From Ideonella alba (GTDB taxonomy: Bacteria; Pseudomonadota; Gammaproteobacteria; Burkholderiales; Burkholderiaceae_C), in the NCBI RefSeq assembly GCF_018069875.1, contig NZ_JAGQDF010000001.1, forward strand, positions 434,001-498,000: a DNA stretch of 64,000 bases. Reading direction: 5' to 3'. Position numbers and translations under genes: made by a program. This document shows positions 28,351 through 36,147 of the stretch, in pieces. The first letter of the stretch is position 1. Every line of letters begins with the position of its first letter. Under the pieces are notes generated by a model. The model had not been told where the DNA came from, did not search any database, and saw only the letters and a list, made by a program, of their open reading frames with translations.

Positions 28351-31300
28351 ATGACCGCTCCCGCTGACCCTTCTCCGATCCGACTGCGCCTTGGCGTGCA
28401 ACCCTCGCTGGTGACCGTCGATGGTCAGGAGCTGGCGCTCTCGCGCAAGGATGCCGCCTTGCTGGCGCTGCTGGCGGTGGAAGGCGCCTGTGCCAAGGAC
28501 CACGTGGCCGCGATGCTGTGGCCCGACGCCGACAGCCGCCGCTCACGCCTGAGCCTGCGCCAGCGGCGCTTTCGCCTCGCCCGTGCGGCCGGCGTGCCGG
28601 TGGTGGTGGGCGAGGACACGCTGCGGCTCAACAGCGCGGTGATCTCGCCGCTGCAGGTCGGGGGTGAACCCGGCGACGAGCCACCCGAGACCGAGCTGCT
28701 GGGCAGCCAGCCCTTCGACGACTGCCCTGACTTCCTGCGCTGGCTGCAGGGCGCGCGACCCGCCTGGCGCCGCCGCATCACCGCCCGGCTCGAGCAGCAC
28801 GCCGACCAGCTCGAGGCCGAGGGCCGCCTGGTCGAGGCGCTGGCCCTGGCGCGCCGCCTGGCCGAAGACGAGCCGCTGTCCGACCGCGCGCACCGCCGCC
28901 TGATCTGGCTGCTCTACCTGCAGGGCGACCTGGGCCGCGCACTGGGCGAGTACAAGGCCTTCTGCGACCGCCTGGCCGAAGAACTGGGCGAGTTGCCCGA
29001 CGACGCCACGGGTGAGCTGGTGGCCCGCATCCGCCTGGGCGAGTTCAGCGACGCGGCAGCCCGCACCACGCCCGGCGATCAGCCCTGGCGACCGCCCTTC
29101 GTGGGCCGCGACGCCGAGATGGCCGCGCTGCAGCAGGCCTGGGTCGAGCGCCGGCCGATGCTGGTCGAGGGGATGCCGGGCATTGGCAAGACGCGGCTGA
29201 TCGGCGAGGCGCTGCGCGCCCAGCCAGCGCTGTGCTGCCTGCATGTGCCGGTGTTCGCCGGCGAGCGCCACCGGCCCCACGCGGTGCTGGCCCGGCTGCT
29301 GACCAACCTGTGGCTCGGGCCGCAGGCCCTGCGGCCCGACGGGCACCGCGCGCTGCCCGACTGGGCCCGCCGCGAACTGGCCGCGCTGCTGCCCGAGCTG
29401 CATGCGCAGGCGCCCGCCGAGGTCCGCCCGCTGGGCCTGCAGCGCGCGCTGGAATGTGCGCTGGCCCAGGCCGGCCCCGACCTGGTGGTGATCGATGACC
29501 TGCAGGAGGCGGATCAGGCCACGCTGGATCTGCTGCCGGCGCTGAGCCGTCCCGGCCTGCCGCCGTGGTGGCTGGTCTGCCGCCAGGGGGAGCGACCGGC
29601 CGAGATCGAGACCTGGCTGCAGTCATCGCCGGCGCCGCAGGTGATCGAACTGCTGCCGCTGGACCAGGCTGCCGTGGGCCAGCTGCTCGCGCATGCTTCG
29701 CCCGGGACGACCCGCGCAAGCTCGGCCGAGTCCATCCTGCGCTCCTCCGGGGGCGTGACCTTCCTGGTGGTGGAACTGATCAAGGCGATGTCCGAGGGCC
29801 GCGCGCCCGAGGACGACGGCACCCCGCAGGGCGCCGCCCACTTCATCCGCTCGCGCGAGGCCTCGCTGGAACCCACCGCGCGGCAGATGGCGCACACAGC
29901 CGCCGTGCTGCGCGCGCCCCTCACGGCCGCCGCGGCCGCCGCCATCTGGGACACGGACGTCGCGCCCTGGCAGAGCGCGCTGCGGCAGCTGGAGGCCGTC
30001 CACTGGGTGGATGCCCAGGCCCGCATGCACGATCTGGTGGCCAGCGCCCTGTACGACGCCCTGCCACTGGCCGAGCGGCGGGCGCTGCATGCGCGCCTGG
30101 CGGCCTGGATGGAGCGCGAGGGCCGACCGCCCGCCGATGCCGCGCAGCACCACGAGGCCGCCGGTCAGAACGCGCAGGCGGCGCCGCTGTTCGAACGCGC
30201 CGCCGCCGAGGCTGCGCGCGCCTGCCGCGTGGCCGAGCAGGCCCGCTTCCAGCGCAGCGCGGCCGAGGCCTGGCTGGCCTGCGGCCGCCACGACGAGTCC
30301 TTCCGGGCCTTGCGGGCCAGCGTGGATCCGCTGCTGATGGGGCTGGGCGCCGAGGTGGCCCAGCCTGTCGCTGACTTGATGCTGGCCCAGGCCCGTGGCC
30401 CGCTGCAGCATGTGCAGGCCCACATCGCGCTGGCCGAACTGGACAACCACCGCGGCCGCTATCTGGAGGCCGAGGCGCGGGTCGTCCAGGTCATGCCGAT
30501 CGCGCAGTCGCTGCAGGACGCCAACGCCTGCATCCAGCTCGGGGCCCACCGCGCCTATGCGCTGGTGTCGCTGTCGCGGCTGAGCGAGGCCACCGAGATC
30601 CTGGCCCAGCTCGAACCTCTGCTGGACCAGGCCACCGCGCTGACCCGCAAGGAGTATGTGGAAGCGCAGGCCGTGGTGTGCTGGCGCTCGGGCCAACTGA
30701 GCCGCTGCGCCGACTACACCCAGACCGCGCTCGACCTGCTGCTGGCCGGCGGCCACTGGGGCAGCGCGCTGGTGCAGGCCAGCAACCTGGCCGGCATCCA
30801 GGCCCAGCGCGGCCGCTTCCGCCAGGCCGATGAGATGCTCCAAGGCAGCCTGGCCTGGCGCGAGATGCTCGGGCCGCTGGAGGGCCACACCGTGGCCGGC
30901 CTGGACACCGTCCGTGCCTGGGTCGACATCGGTCTGGGTCGGGGTGTCGAGGCCTTGGCCGTCATGCGCCGGGCGCTGGGCTTCTACGCCCGTGCCACCG
31001 AGCTGGACCGCATCGCTGCGCACGCCACCGAGACGCTGGCGCGCATCCACCTGAGCCTGGGGCAGGTGCTGGAGGCGCGCGCCGTCCATGCCCCGCTGGC
31101 CGCCGTGCAGCAGCCGGTGCAGGGCACGCGCAGCTGGCTGGTGGCGGCGGCCATCGCGTCGGCGTCCGGGGGCGATCCGCAGCCCGCGCTGGACCGGGCC
31201 GCATCGTGGGCGGCGCAGGCCAGCGACAACCGGCTGCTGTTGTTGCGCGTGGCGGCCGAGCGCCTGTGCTGTGGCGGCACGCACGCCTCGCCGGCCGATC

Positions 31301-31647
31301 TGGCGCAGGTCGAGCAGCAGGCCCGCGACTGCGAGCAGGACGCCCTGGCCGCCCGCGTGGCCTGGCACCACGTGGGTGTGCTGCTGACGCGGGGCGAGGC
31401 CGCGCCCGCCGCCGAGCTGGCGCTCCGGCTGCTGGATGACCCAGGCTGGGCCGAGGACATCCTGCCCTGCCACTGGCAATGGCTGGGGGCACTGGCGCTG
31501 CAGGCTGTGGCTGACCCGCAGGCGGCGGTCTGGCAGCAACAGGCGCAGACGGCGCTGGCGCGCAGCCGCGAAGGCCTGCCGCCGGCGCAGCAGCCCGCCC
31601 AGGCCTGGCCGCGCTTCGCGCACCTGGCAGGCACGCCACGGGCGTGA
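28351..31647 (+). CDS. large SARP/BTAD-AAA-TPR transcriptional regulator
   Basis: This 1098-residue protein has four parts. An N-terminal SARP-like winged helix (about 10-105, with LSRKDAALLALLAVEGACAKD and SRRSRLSLRQRRFRL) is followed by a BTAD helical-repeat domain (about 135-230, with DRAHRRLIWLLYLQGDLGRAL). An AAA/STAND-type NTPase follows, with Walker A GMPGIGKT at 274-281 and Walker B LVVIDDLQEAD. Then comes a long run of TPR-like repeats to the C-terminus. ATG 28351 was chosen over an unsupported TTG at 28297. It is a signal-integrating activator of the MalT/AfsR kind; targets are unknown apart from the phased repeats in its own promoter. Confidence 0.88.
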   Translation: MTAPADPSPIRLRLGVQPSLVTVDGQELALSRKDAALLALLAVEGACAKDHVAAMLWPDADSRRSRLSLRQRRFRLARAAGVPVVVGEDTLRLNSAVISPLQVGGEPGDEPPETELLGSQPFDDCPDFLRWLQGARPAWRRRITARLEQHADQLEAEGRLVEALALARRLAEDEPLSDRAHRRLIWLLYLQGDLGRALGEYKAFCDRLAEELGELPDDATGELVARIRLGEFSDAAARTTPGDQPWRPPFVGRDAEMAALQQAWVERRPMLVEGMPGIGKTRLIGEALRAQPALCCLHVPVFAGERHRPHAVLARLLTNLWLGPQALRPDGHRALPDWARRELAALLPELHAQAPAEVRPLGLQRALECALAQAGPDLVVIDDLQEADQATLDLLPALSRPGLPPWWLVCRQGERPAEIETWLQSSPAPQVIELLPLDQAAVGQLLAHASPGTTRASSAESILRSSGGVTFLVVELIKAMSEGRAPEDDGTPQGAAHFIRSREASLEPTARQMAHTAAVLRAPLTAAAAAAIWDTDVAPWQSALRQLEAVHWVDAQARMHDLVASALYDALPLAERRALHARLAAWMEREGRPPADAAQHHEAAGQNAQAAPLFERAAAEAARACRVAEQARFQRSAAEAWLACGRHDESFRALRASVDPLLMGLGAEVAQPVADLMLAQARGPLQHVQAHIALAELDNHRGRYLEAEARVVQVMPIAQSLQDANACIQLGAHRAYALVSLSRLSEATEILAQLEPLLDQATALTRKEYVEAQAVVCWRSGQLSRCADYTQTALDLLLAGGHWGSALVQASNLAGIQAQRGRFRQADEMLQGSLAWREMLGPLEGHTVAGLDTVRAWVDIGLGRGVEALAVMRRALGFYARATELDRIAAHATETLARIHLSLGQVLEARAVHAPLAAVQQPVQGTRSWLVAAAIASASGGDPQPALDRAASWAAQASDNRLLLLRVAAERLCCGGTHASPADLAQVEQQARDCEQDALAARVAWHHVGVLLTRGEAAPAAELALRLLDDPGWAEDILPCHWQWLGALALQAVADPQAAVWQQQAQTALARSREGLPPAQQPAQAWPRFAHLAGTPRA

Positions 31648-31666
31648 GCGGCGCGGGTGGGGCGTC

Positions 31667-33856
31667 TCAGCGCGGGTCCAGCACCAGCCCGCGCCGCTCC
31701 AGCAGCGGCTCGATGTGCGGCTCGTGGCCCACGAGCTGGCGGAACAGGTCCATCGCGTCCTCGCTGCCGCCGCGCGAGAGCAGCCTGGCGCGCAGTGCGT
31801 CGCCGTTCTCGCGCGTCAGGCCGCCACGCGCCATCAGCCAGGCCACGGTGTCGGCGTCGAGCACCTCGCTCCAGACATAGGCGTAGTAGCCGGCCGCATA
31901 GCCACCCATGATGTGGCTGAAGTACGGCGTGCGGTAGCGCGGCGGCACCACCGGCACATCCAGTCCTTCCTCCTTCAGCACGCGCGCCTCGAAGGCCATC
32001 ACGTCGGCGGCCGCGGGCACCTCGCCCGCGCGCAACCGGTGCCAGCGCTGGTCCAGCACTGCCGAAGCCAGGTAGGACGTGGTCATGTAGCCCTGGTTGA
32101 AGCGCTTGGCGCGCGACACCTTCGCCAGCAACTCGGCCGGCATCGGCTCGCCGCTCTGGTGGTGCCGGGCGTAGTGGGCCAGCACGCTGGGCCAGTAGGC
32201 CCAGACCTCGTTGACCTGCGATGGGTACTCGACGAAGTCACGCGGCACGCGGTCCAGGCCGGGGTAGCGGCTGGTGTTGAACATGCCGTGCAGCGCGTGG
32301 CCGAACTCATGGAACAGCGTGTTGACCTCGTCCCAGGTCAGCAAGGTGGGTTCGCCCGCAGGCGGCTTGGGCACGTTGAGGTGGTTGGCCACCACCGGCG
32401 AGGTGCCTTCCAGTGCGTTGTACCGCACGTAGGCGTTCATCCAGGCGCCGCCGCGCTTGGTGGGCCGGGCGTAGAGGTCGGCGATGAACAACGCCAGCAG
32501 CCGGCCATCGTGGTCGAAGACGTCGTAGACCCACACATCCTCGTGGTAGACCGGCAGGTCGGTGCGGCGCCTGAAACGCAGGCCATAGAGCTGCTCGGCG
32601 GCGAAGAACACGCCGCGCTCCAGCACCTGGCGGATCTCGAGGTAGGGCCGCAGCTGGTTCTCGTCAAAGCCATAGCGGGCGGCGCGCAGCTTCTCGGCGT
32701 AGTAGGACCAGTCCCAGGCCTGCAGCGCGAAGCCCGGCCGCTGCCGCGCGGCCTGCTCCTGGTCGATCAAGGCCTGCAGCGCGGCGGCCTCCTGGCGCGC
32801 AGCGGCCACGGCGGCCGGGGTCAGCCGGCGCAGCAGCGCCTGCACGGCCTGCGGGGTGCGGGCGGTCTCGTCCTCCAGCACCTGCGAGGCGTGGTCGGGG
32901 TGTCCCAGCAGTGCCGCGCGCTCCTGGCGCAGGCTCATCACACGGGCCAGCAGCGCGGTGGTGTCGTGGGCATTGCCGCGGCTGCCGCGCGCCACCGAGG
33001 CGCGGTGCAGCCGCTCGCGCAGCGCGCGGTCATGCAAGGCCGCTTCGGCAGGCTGGATCGTGGTGTTCAACAGCGTGATCAGGTACCGGCCCGGCAGGCC
33101 GCGTTGCCGGGCGGCCTCGGCGGCAGCGGCGATCTCGCCAGGGCTCAGCCCCGCCAGCTCCTCGGCGGTGGCGACGACCAGCGCCGAGTCATTCACCTCG
33201 GCCAGCACCGCCTGGTTGAAGCGAGCGCTCAGCGTCGCCAGCTCGGCGTTGAGGGCCCGCATCCGGGCTTTCTGGGTGTCGTCCAGCAGCGCGCCGGCCC
33301 GCACCATGTCCAGGCGGACACGTTCGACCAGGCGCCGTGCCTCGGCGTTGGGCGCGGCCTCGTCGCGCCGGGCGTAGACAGCGTCGACGCGGGCAAACAG
33401 CCGCGGGTTGAGCTGGACGGCGTCACGGTGCGCCGCCAGGCGCGCGGCGTAGTCGCGTTGCAGCTGCTGGCGCGCCGGGTTGGCATCGACCCCCAGCAGG
33501 CTGAACAGCAGCGTGGTGGTGCGCGACAGCAGCCGCCCCGACCGCTCCAGCGCCACCAGCGTGTTGTCGAAGCTCGGCGCCGCGGGGTTGTCGACGATCG
33601 CCTGGATCTCGGCCAGTTGCTCGGCCATGCCGCGCTCCAGGGCTGGCGCAAAGTGCTCGTCGCGGATGCGGTCGAAGGGCGGGTACTGAAGCGGCAGCGG
33701 GCTGATGCTGAACAGCGGGTTGTCCTGCGCGGCCGCGGCGGTCGGCTGCGCCACGGTGTGTCCTGTCAGGCCCATCAGCGCCGCGGCCAGCAGCGGGCCG
33801 AGCAGGGCGCCGGCACGGCCGCGGCGGGGGCTCCCGCCGCTCACCGCGTCACCCAT
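31667..33856 (-). CDS. dcp: exported M3-family peptidyl-dipeptidase (Dcp-like)
   Basis: This 729-residue zinc metallopeptidase has the HEFGH motif at about residues 516-520 and the downstream third-ligand region (FVEYPSQVNEVWAYWP). Family sequences include PLPLQYPPFDRIRDEHFAPAL, AWDWSYYAEKLR, PVVANHLNVPKPP and YFSHIMGGYAAGYYAYVWSEVL. Residues 10-37 carry a signal-type hydrophobic stretch (LLGPLLAAALMGLTG...VAQ), implying a periplasmic enzyme, unlike cytoplasmic E. coli Dcp. The start may be ATG 33856 (16-base overlap) or GTG 33844 (4-base GTGA overlap with the gene upstream). It closes the operon beginning with the MerR gene. Confidence 0.9.
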   Translation of the reverse strand: MGDAVSGGSPRRGRAGALLGPLLAAALMGLTGHTVAQPTAAAAQDNPLFSISPLPLQYPPFDRIRDEHFAPALERGMAEQLAEIQAIVDNPAAPSFDNTLVALERSGRLLSRTTTLLFSLLGVDANPARQQLQRDYAARLAAHRDAVQLNPRLFARVDAVYARRDEAAPNAEARRLVERVRLDMVRAGALLDDTQKARMRALNAELATLSARFNQAVLAEVNDSALVVATAEELAGLSPGEIAAAAEAARQRGLPGRYLITLLNTTIQPAEAALHDRALRERLHRASVARGSRGNAHDTTALLARVMSLRQERAALLGHPDHASQVLEDETARTPQAVQALLRRLTPAAVAAARQEAAALQALIDQEQAARQRPGFALQAWDWSYYAEKLRAARYGFDENQLRPYLEIRQVLERGVFFAAEQLYGLRFRRRTDLPVYHEDVWVYDVFDHDGRLLALFIADLYARPTKRGGAWMNAYVRYNALEGTSPVVANHLNVPKPPAGEPTLLTWDEVNTLFHEFGHALHGMFNTSRYPGLDRVPRDFVEYPSQVNEVWAYWPSVLAHYARHHQSGEPMPAELLAKVSRAKRFNQGYMTTSYLASAVLDQRWHRLRAGEVPAAADVMAFEARVLKEEGLDVPVVPPRYRTPYFSHIMGGYAAGYYAYVWSEVLDADTVAWLMARGGLTRENGDALRARLLSRGGSEDAMDLFRQLVGHEPHIEPLLERRGLVLDPR

Positions 33857-34527
33857 CCGCCGCTGACCGGGAACACCTGGCCCACGAAGCAGGCCGCGGC
33901 CTCGCTGCACAGGTAGGCGGCGAAGCGCGCGTCCTCCTCGGCGCTGACCAGGCGGCCCAGGGGCACCTCGCGCCGCAGGCGGTCCTGGAAGCGCGGGTTG
34001 GCCTGCACCTCGGGGCCGTAGTAGGTCGGGTTGGCGACGAAGTTCTGGGCGATCGCGTTCATCTGGATGCCCAGCGGGGCCAGCTCCAGCGCCACCGACT
34101 GCACGTAGGCCAGCTGGGCGCCGCGCGCGGCGCTGTAGCTGCCGGTGCGCTTCTGGCCGCGCAGCGCGGCGGCGCTGCCCATCAGCAGGATGCGTCCGCG
34201 TCCGCGCTGCACCATCTGCGGCAGCACCGCGGCCACCAGCCGGGGCATCGGGTCCACCAGGTGGGCAAAGACGTGGCGCCATTCGGCGTCGTCGATCTCG
34301 CCGGCCGGCGTGCTGGGCGCGGGCAGCGACAGGTGCAGCAGCAGCACATCGACCTGCCCGGCCTCGCGCACCAGCGCGGCCGGCAGGGCCGGGTCGTCGG
34401 CGAGCGGGCGGGGGTCGGCGATCAGCGTGGCGCCGGCGTCGCGGAAGACCTGGCTCAGCGCCGGGCCCATGAAGTCATCGGACTGCGTCAGCAGCACGCG
34501 CAGGCCGTCAAGGCGGGTGGACAGCAT
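33841..34527 (-). CDS. SDR-fold protein with halohydrin dehalogenase signature
   Basis: This 228-residue protein has the SDR fold but not a dehydrogenase active site. The usual TGxxxGxG nucleotide loop is replaced by T14-x4-F19-x-G21 (TQSDDFMG), and the catalytic Lys of YxxxK is Arg: S118-x12-Y131-x3-R135. These two patterns together are the published signature of halohydrin dehalogenases (HheA-HheG), which close beta-halo alcohols to epoxides without NAD. The region after the active site (IAQNFVANPTYYGPE) and the ending GQVFPVSGGWV also resemble HheC. Length fits the family. It lies 7 bases after the small membrane gene and overlaps the peptidase gene. Activity is not proved; a redundant SDR remains possible. 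Confidence 0.78.
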   Translation of the reverse strand: MLSTRLDGLRVLLTQSDDFMGPALSQVFRDAGATLIADPRPLADDPALPAALVREAGQVDVLLLHLSLPAPSTPAGEIDDAEWRHVFAHLVDPMPRLVAAVLPQMVQRGRGRILLMGSAAALRGQKRTGSYSAARGAQLAYVQSVALELAPLGIQMNAIAQNFVANPTYYGPEVQANPRFQDRLRREVPLGRLVSAEEDARFAAYLCSEAAACFVGQVFPVSGGWVTR

Positions 34528-34534
34528 GGCGGCG

Positions 34535-34879
34535 TCAGTGCGGCGGGTGATCGGGCCCGTCGGCCGCGCGGCGGTCCATCGGGTAGGGGTCGGCCACGTA
34601 GGCCGGCCCCTTCATCACCATCACGATGAATGCGCCGATGGCCACCGTGAGCACGGCGTTCCAGTGCAGGAACAGCAGCGCCAGCACCCAGAAATCCACC
34701 TGGTCGGTGAGGTGGCTGGCTGCGCTGGCGTCCTCACCGACCAGACGCACCAGCAGCGACGGCACCAGCAGCAGCAGCGAGCCGTGGAACAGCACCTTGG
34801 GCAGCAGGCGCAGGATGCGGCGCTCCAGACCGGGCGGCGTGCGTCGGCCGCCGGGCAGGCGCTGGAAGGCATCGACCAT
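34535..34879 (-). CDS. small membrane protein, hypothetical
   Basis: This 114-residue protein has two hydrophobic helices (VLFHGSLLLLVPSLLVRLVG and FWVLALLFLHWNAVLTVAIGAFIVMVM) flanked by charged termini, so it is an inner-membrane protein. No family was recognised. The start MVDAFQRLPGG at 34879 has GAGG nine bases upstream and leaves a 16-base gap after the MerR gene. It is co-transcribed with the MerR gene and the SDR-like gene. Confidence 0.75.
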   Translation of the reverse strand: MVDAFQRLPGGRRTPPGLERRILRLLPKVLFHGSLLLLVPSLLVRLVGEDASAASHLTDQVDFWVLALLFLHWNAVLTVAIGAFIVMVMKGPAYVADPYPMDRRAADGPDHPPH

Positions 34880-34895
34880 GGGTGTCACCTCGGGG

Positions 34896-35876
34896 TCAGG
34901 GCAGGGGCAGACCCTCGTGGCGCGCCAGGCGCTCCAGGGCTGATTCGAACAGCGCCCGCGACGCGCCGGCCACCTGCTGCAGGTAGGCATGCAGCCGGGC
35001 GTCGGCGGTGTCGCGGTGCGCACAGGACGCACTGTAGGCCTCGAAGCTGGAGAGCTGCATCAGCAGTTCCGCCACGTGGCGGGGGCATTCGCAGGCCAGC
35101 GTCGGCGACAGGCCGGCGATGCGGGTCAGGGTGGCGTCGTCGTAGCGCCGCGCGGCCGGCGCGCTGGCGGCGGCGTCGGGCGTGGGCCCGGCGGGTTCGG
35201 TGTCATTTGCCGGCAGGCTGGCCAGCAGCGCCGCCAGCCAGCGGCCCAGGGCCGGGTCGTCCGCCGGCTCGCGCAGCGTGGCCACGCCGGCGTCGCTCAG
35301 GGCCTGCGTGGCGGCCGCGCTGGCGTAGCGGTAGACCACCGCCAGCCGCCGCGCACCGCGGGCCTGACCCAGGGCCGCCACCTCGGGCGGCAGCGTTAGC
35401 GGCAACGTGGGGGCGTGCCACAGCAGCAGGGTGGCATCCTGGCTGGCCTGCAGGGCCTGCTGCAGTGACGGGTAAACGGCCAGCGGCGGCACGCTGGGCA
35501 TCAGTTGCCGGGCCACTGCCGGGCGCTGCAGGCGCGCGGCCAGCGCCGCACCCACCACCGCCAGGTGTGGCGCCGCGGCGCGGCGGCTGCCACCCGGCGC
35601 CGGCTGGGCCAGGCGCTGCAGTTCCGGCGACGGCATCGCCGCGATCGCGCTGATCGCATGGCCCTGGCTGGTCAGCTGGCGCAGCAGCAGCACACGCTGC
35701 ACATCGGCCGGCGAGTACCGCCGGTGCCCCGACGGCGCCGTGGCGGGCTTCACCGCCTGGTGGCGTTGCTCCCAGATGCGCAGCGTGGCCACCGGCATGC
35801 CCGCCAGCCGGGCCACGGCGCCACTGCGCAGGCCGGCAGCGGTGTCGTCAGGGGGCGGGGGACGGCGTGGCGCCAT
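34896..35876 (-). CDS. MerR-family regulator of the photolyase/SDR cluster
   Basis: This 326-residue protein has a MerR helix-turn-helix (SGAVARLAGMPVATLRIWEQR, HRRYSPADVQRVLLLRQLT), then a domain of about 130 residues of CarH/LitR-like arrangement. I cannot find a cobalamin-binding DxHxxG motif, so if related to light-sensing LitR/CarH it may not use B12. Near the C-terminus it has a Cys-rich conserved segment (LACECPRHVAELLMQLSSFEAYSASC). ATG 35876 lies just downstream of the inverted repeat at 35895-35917. It is divergent from the photolyase genes and heads the leftward operon. Confidence 0.85.
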   Translation of the reverse strand: MAPRRPPPPDDTAAGLRSGAVARLAGMPVATLRIWEQRHQAVKPATAPSGHRRYSPADVQRVLLLRQLTSQGHAISAIAAMPSPELQRLAQPAPGGSRRAAAPHLAVVGAALAARLQRPAVARQLMPSVPPLAVYPSLQQALQASQDATLLLWHAPTLPLTLPPEVAALGQARGARRLAVVYRYASAAATQALSDAGVATLREPADDPALGRWLAALLASLPANDTEPAGPTPDAAASAPAARRYDDATLTRIAGLSPTLACECPRHVAELLMQLSSFEAYSASCAHRDTADARLHAYLQQVAGASRALFESALERLARHEGLPLP

Positions 35877-35894
35877 GGGCTGGATGAGATGCGA

Positions 35895-35917
35895 ATGAGT
35901 TGGAAAAAGCAACTCAT
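35895..35917. promoter_or_regulatory. inverted-repeat operator between MerR gene and photolyase genes
   Basis: ATGAGTTG (35895-35902) and CAACTCAT (35910-35917) form a perfect 8-base inverted repeat with a 7-base spacer. A third GAGTTG half-site occurs at 35950-35955, and TGAGAT/GATGAG variants flank it. A -10-like TATATT on the minus strand lies at 35926-35931. The site sits between the MerR start and that -10 box, as expected for autorepression by the MerR protein while controlling the divergent photolyase promoter. Confidence 0.65.
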
Positions 35918-35973
35918 CTGCCGCAAATATACCCTCCCATGCGTCATCTGAGTTGGTTCTGTACCATTTCGAC

Positions 35974-36147
35974 ATGCCGTCACCCCGGGCCGCCAGATCG
36001 CCATCGTTCAAGGGCAACAAGCAGGCCCTGCCCAGCAAGCCCTGCGCGGCCTGCGGCCGCCCGATGAGCTGGCGCAAGCGCTGGGCGGCCTGCTGGGACG
36101 AGGTGCGCTACTGCTCCGAGGCCTGCCGCCGGGCGCGCCGACCATGA
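35974..36147 (+). CDS. DUF2256 small zinc-ribbon-like protein
   Basis: This 57-residue protein matches the DUF2256 pattern: KGNKQALPSKPCAACGRPM, then WRKRWAACWDEVRYCSEACRR, with two CxxC-type cysteine pairs likely to bind zinc. This family commonly occurs beside photolyase/cryptochrome genes. ATG 35974 is the first in-frame start with family similarity; an earlier one at 35953 would overlap the operator half-site. Its stop overlaps the next gene by 4 bases. Function unknown. Confidence 0.88.
   Translation: MPSPRAARSPSFKGNKQALPSKPCAACGRPMSWRKRWAACWDEVRYCSEACRRARRP

Noticed and set aside
28351-31647. STAND-type antiphage defence protein
   Set aside because: The N-terminal winged helix and BTAD domains and the promoter repeats mark it as a transcription regulator, and there is no effector domain or defence context.
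33841-34527. Ordinary NAD(P)-dependent SDR dehydrogenase
   Set aside because: TGxxxGxG is absent and the catalytic YxxxK is YxxxR, so a reductase role is unlikely.
34896-35876. B12-dependent light sensor of CarH/LitR type
   Set aside because: The N-terminal helix-turn-helix and the photolyase context fit, but no cobalamin-binding DxHxxG motif or equivalent was visible, so I call it only MerR-family.
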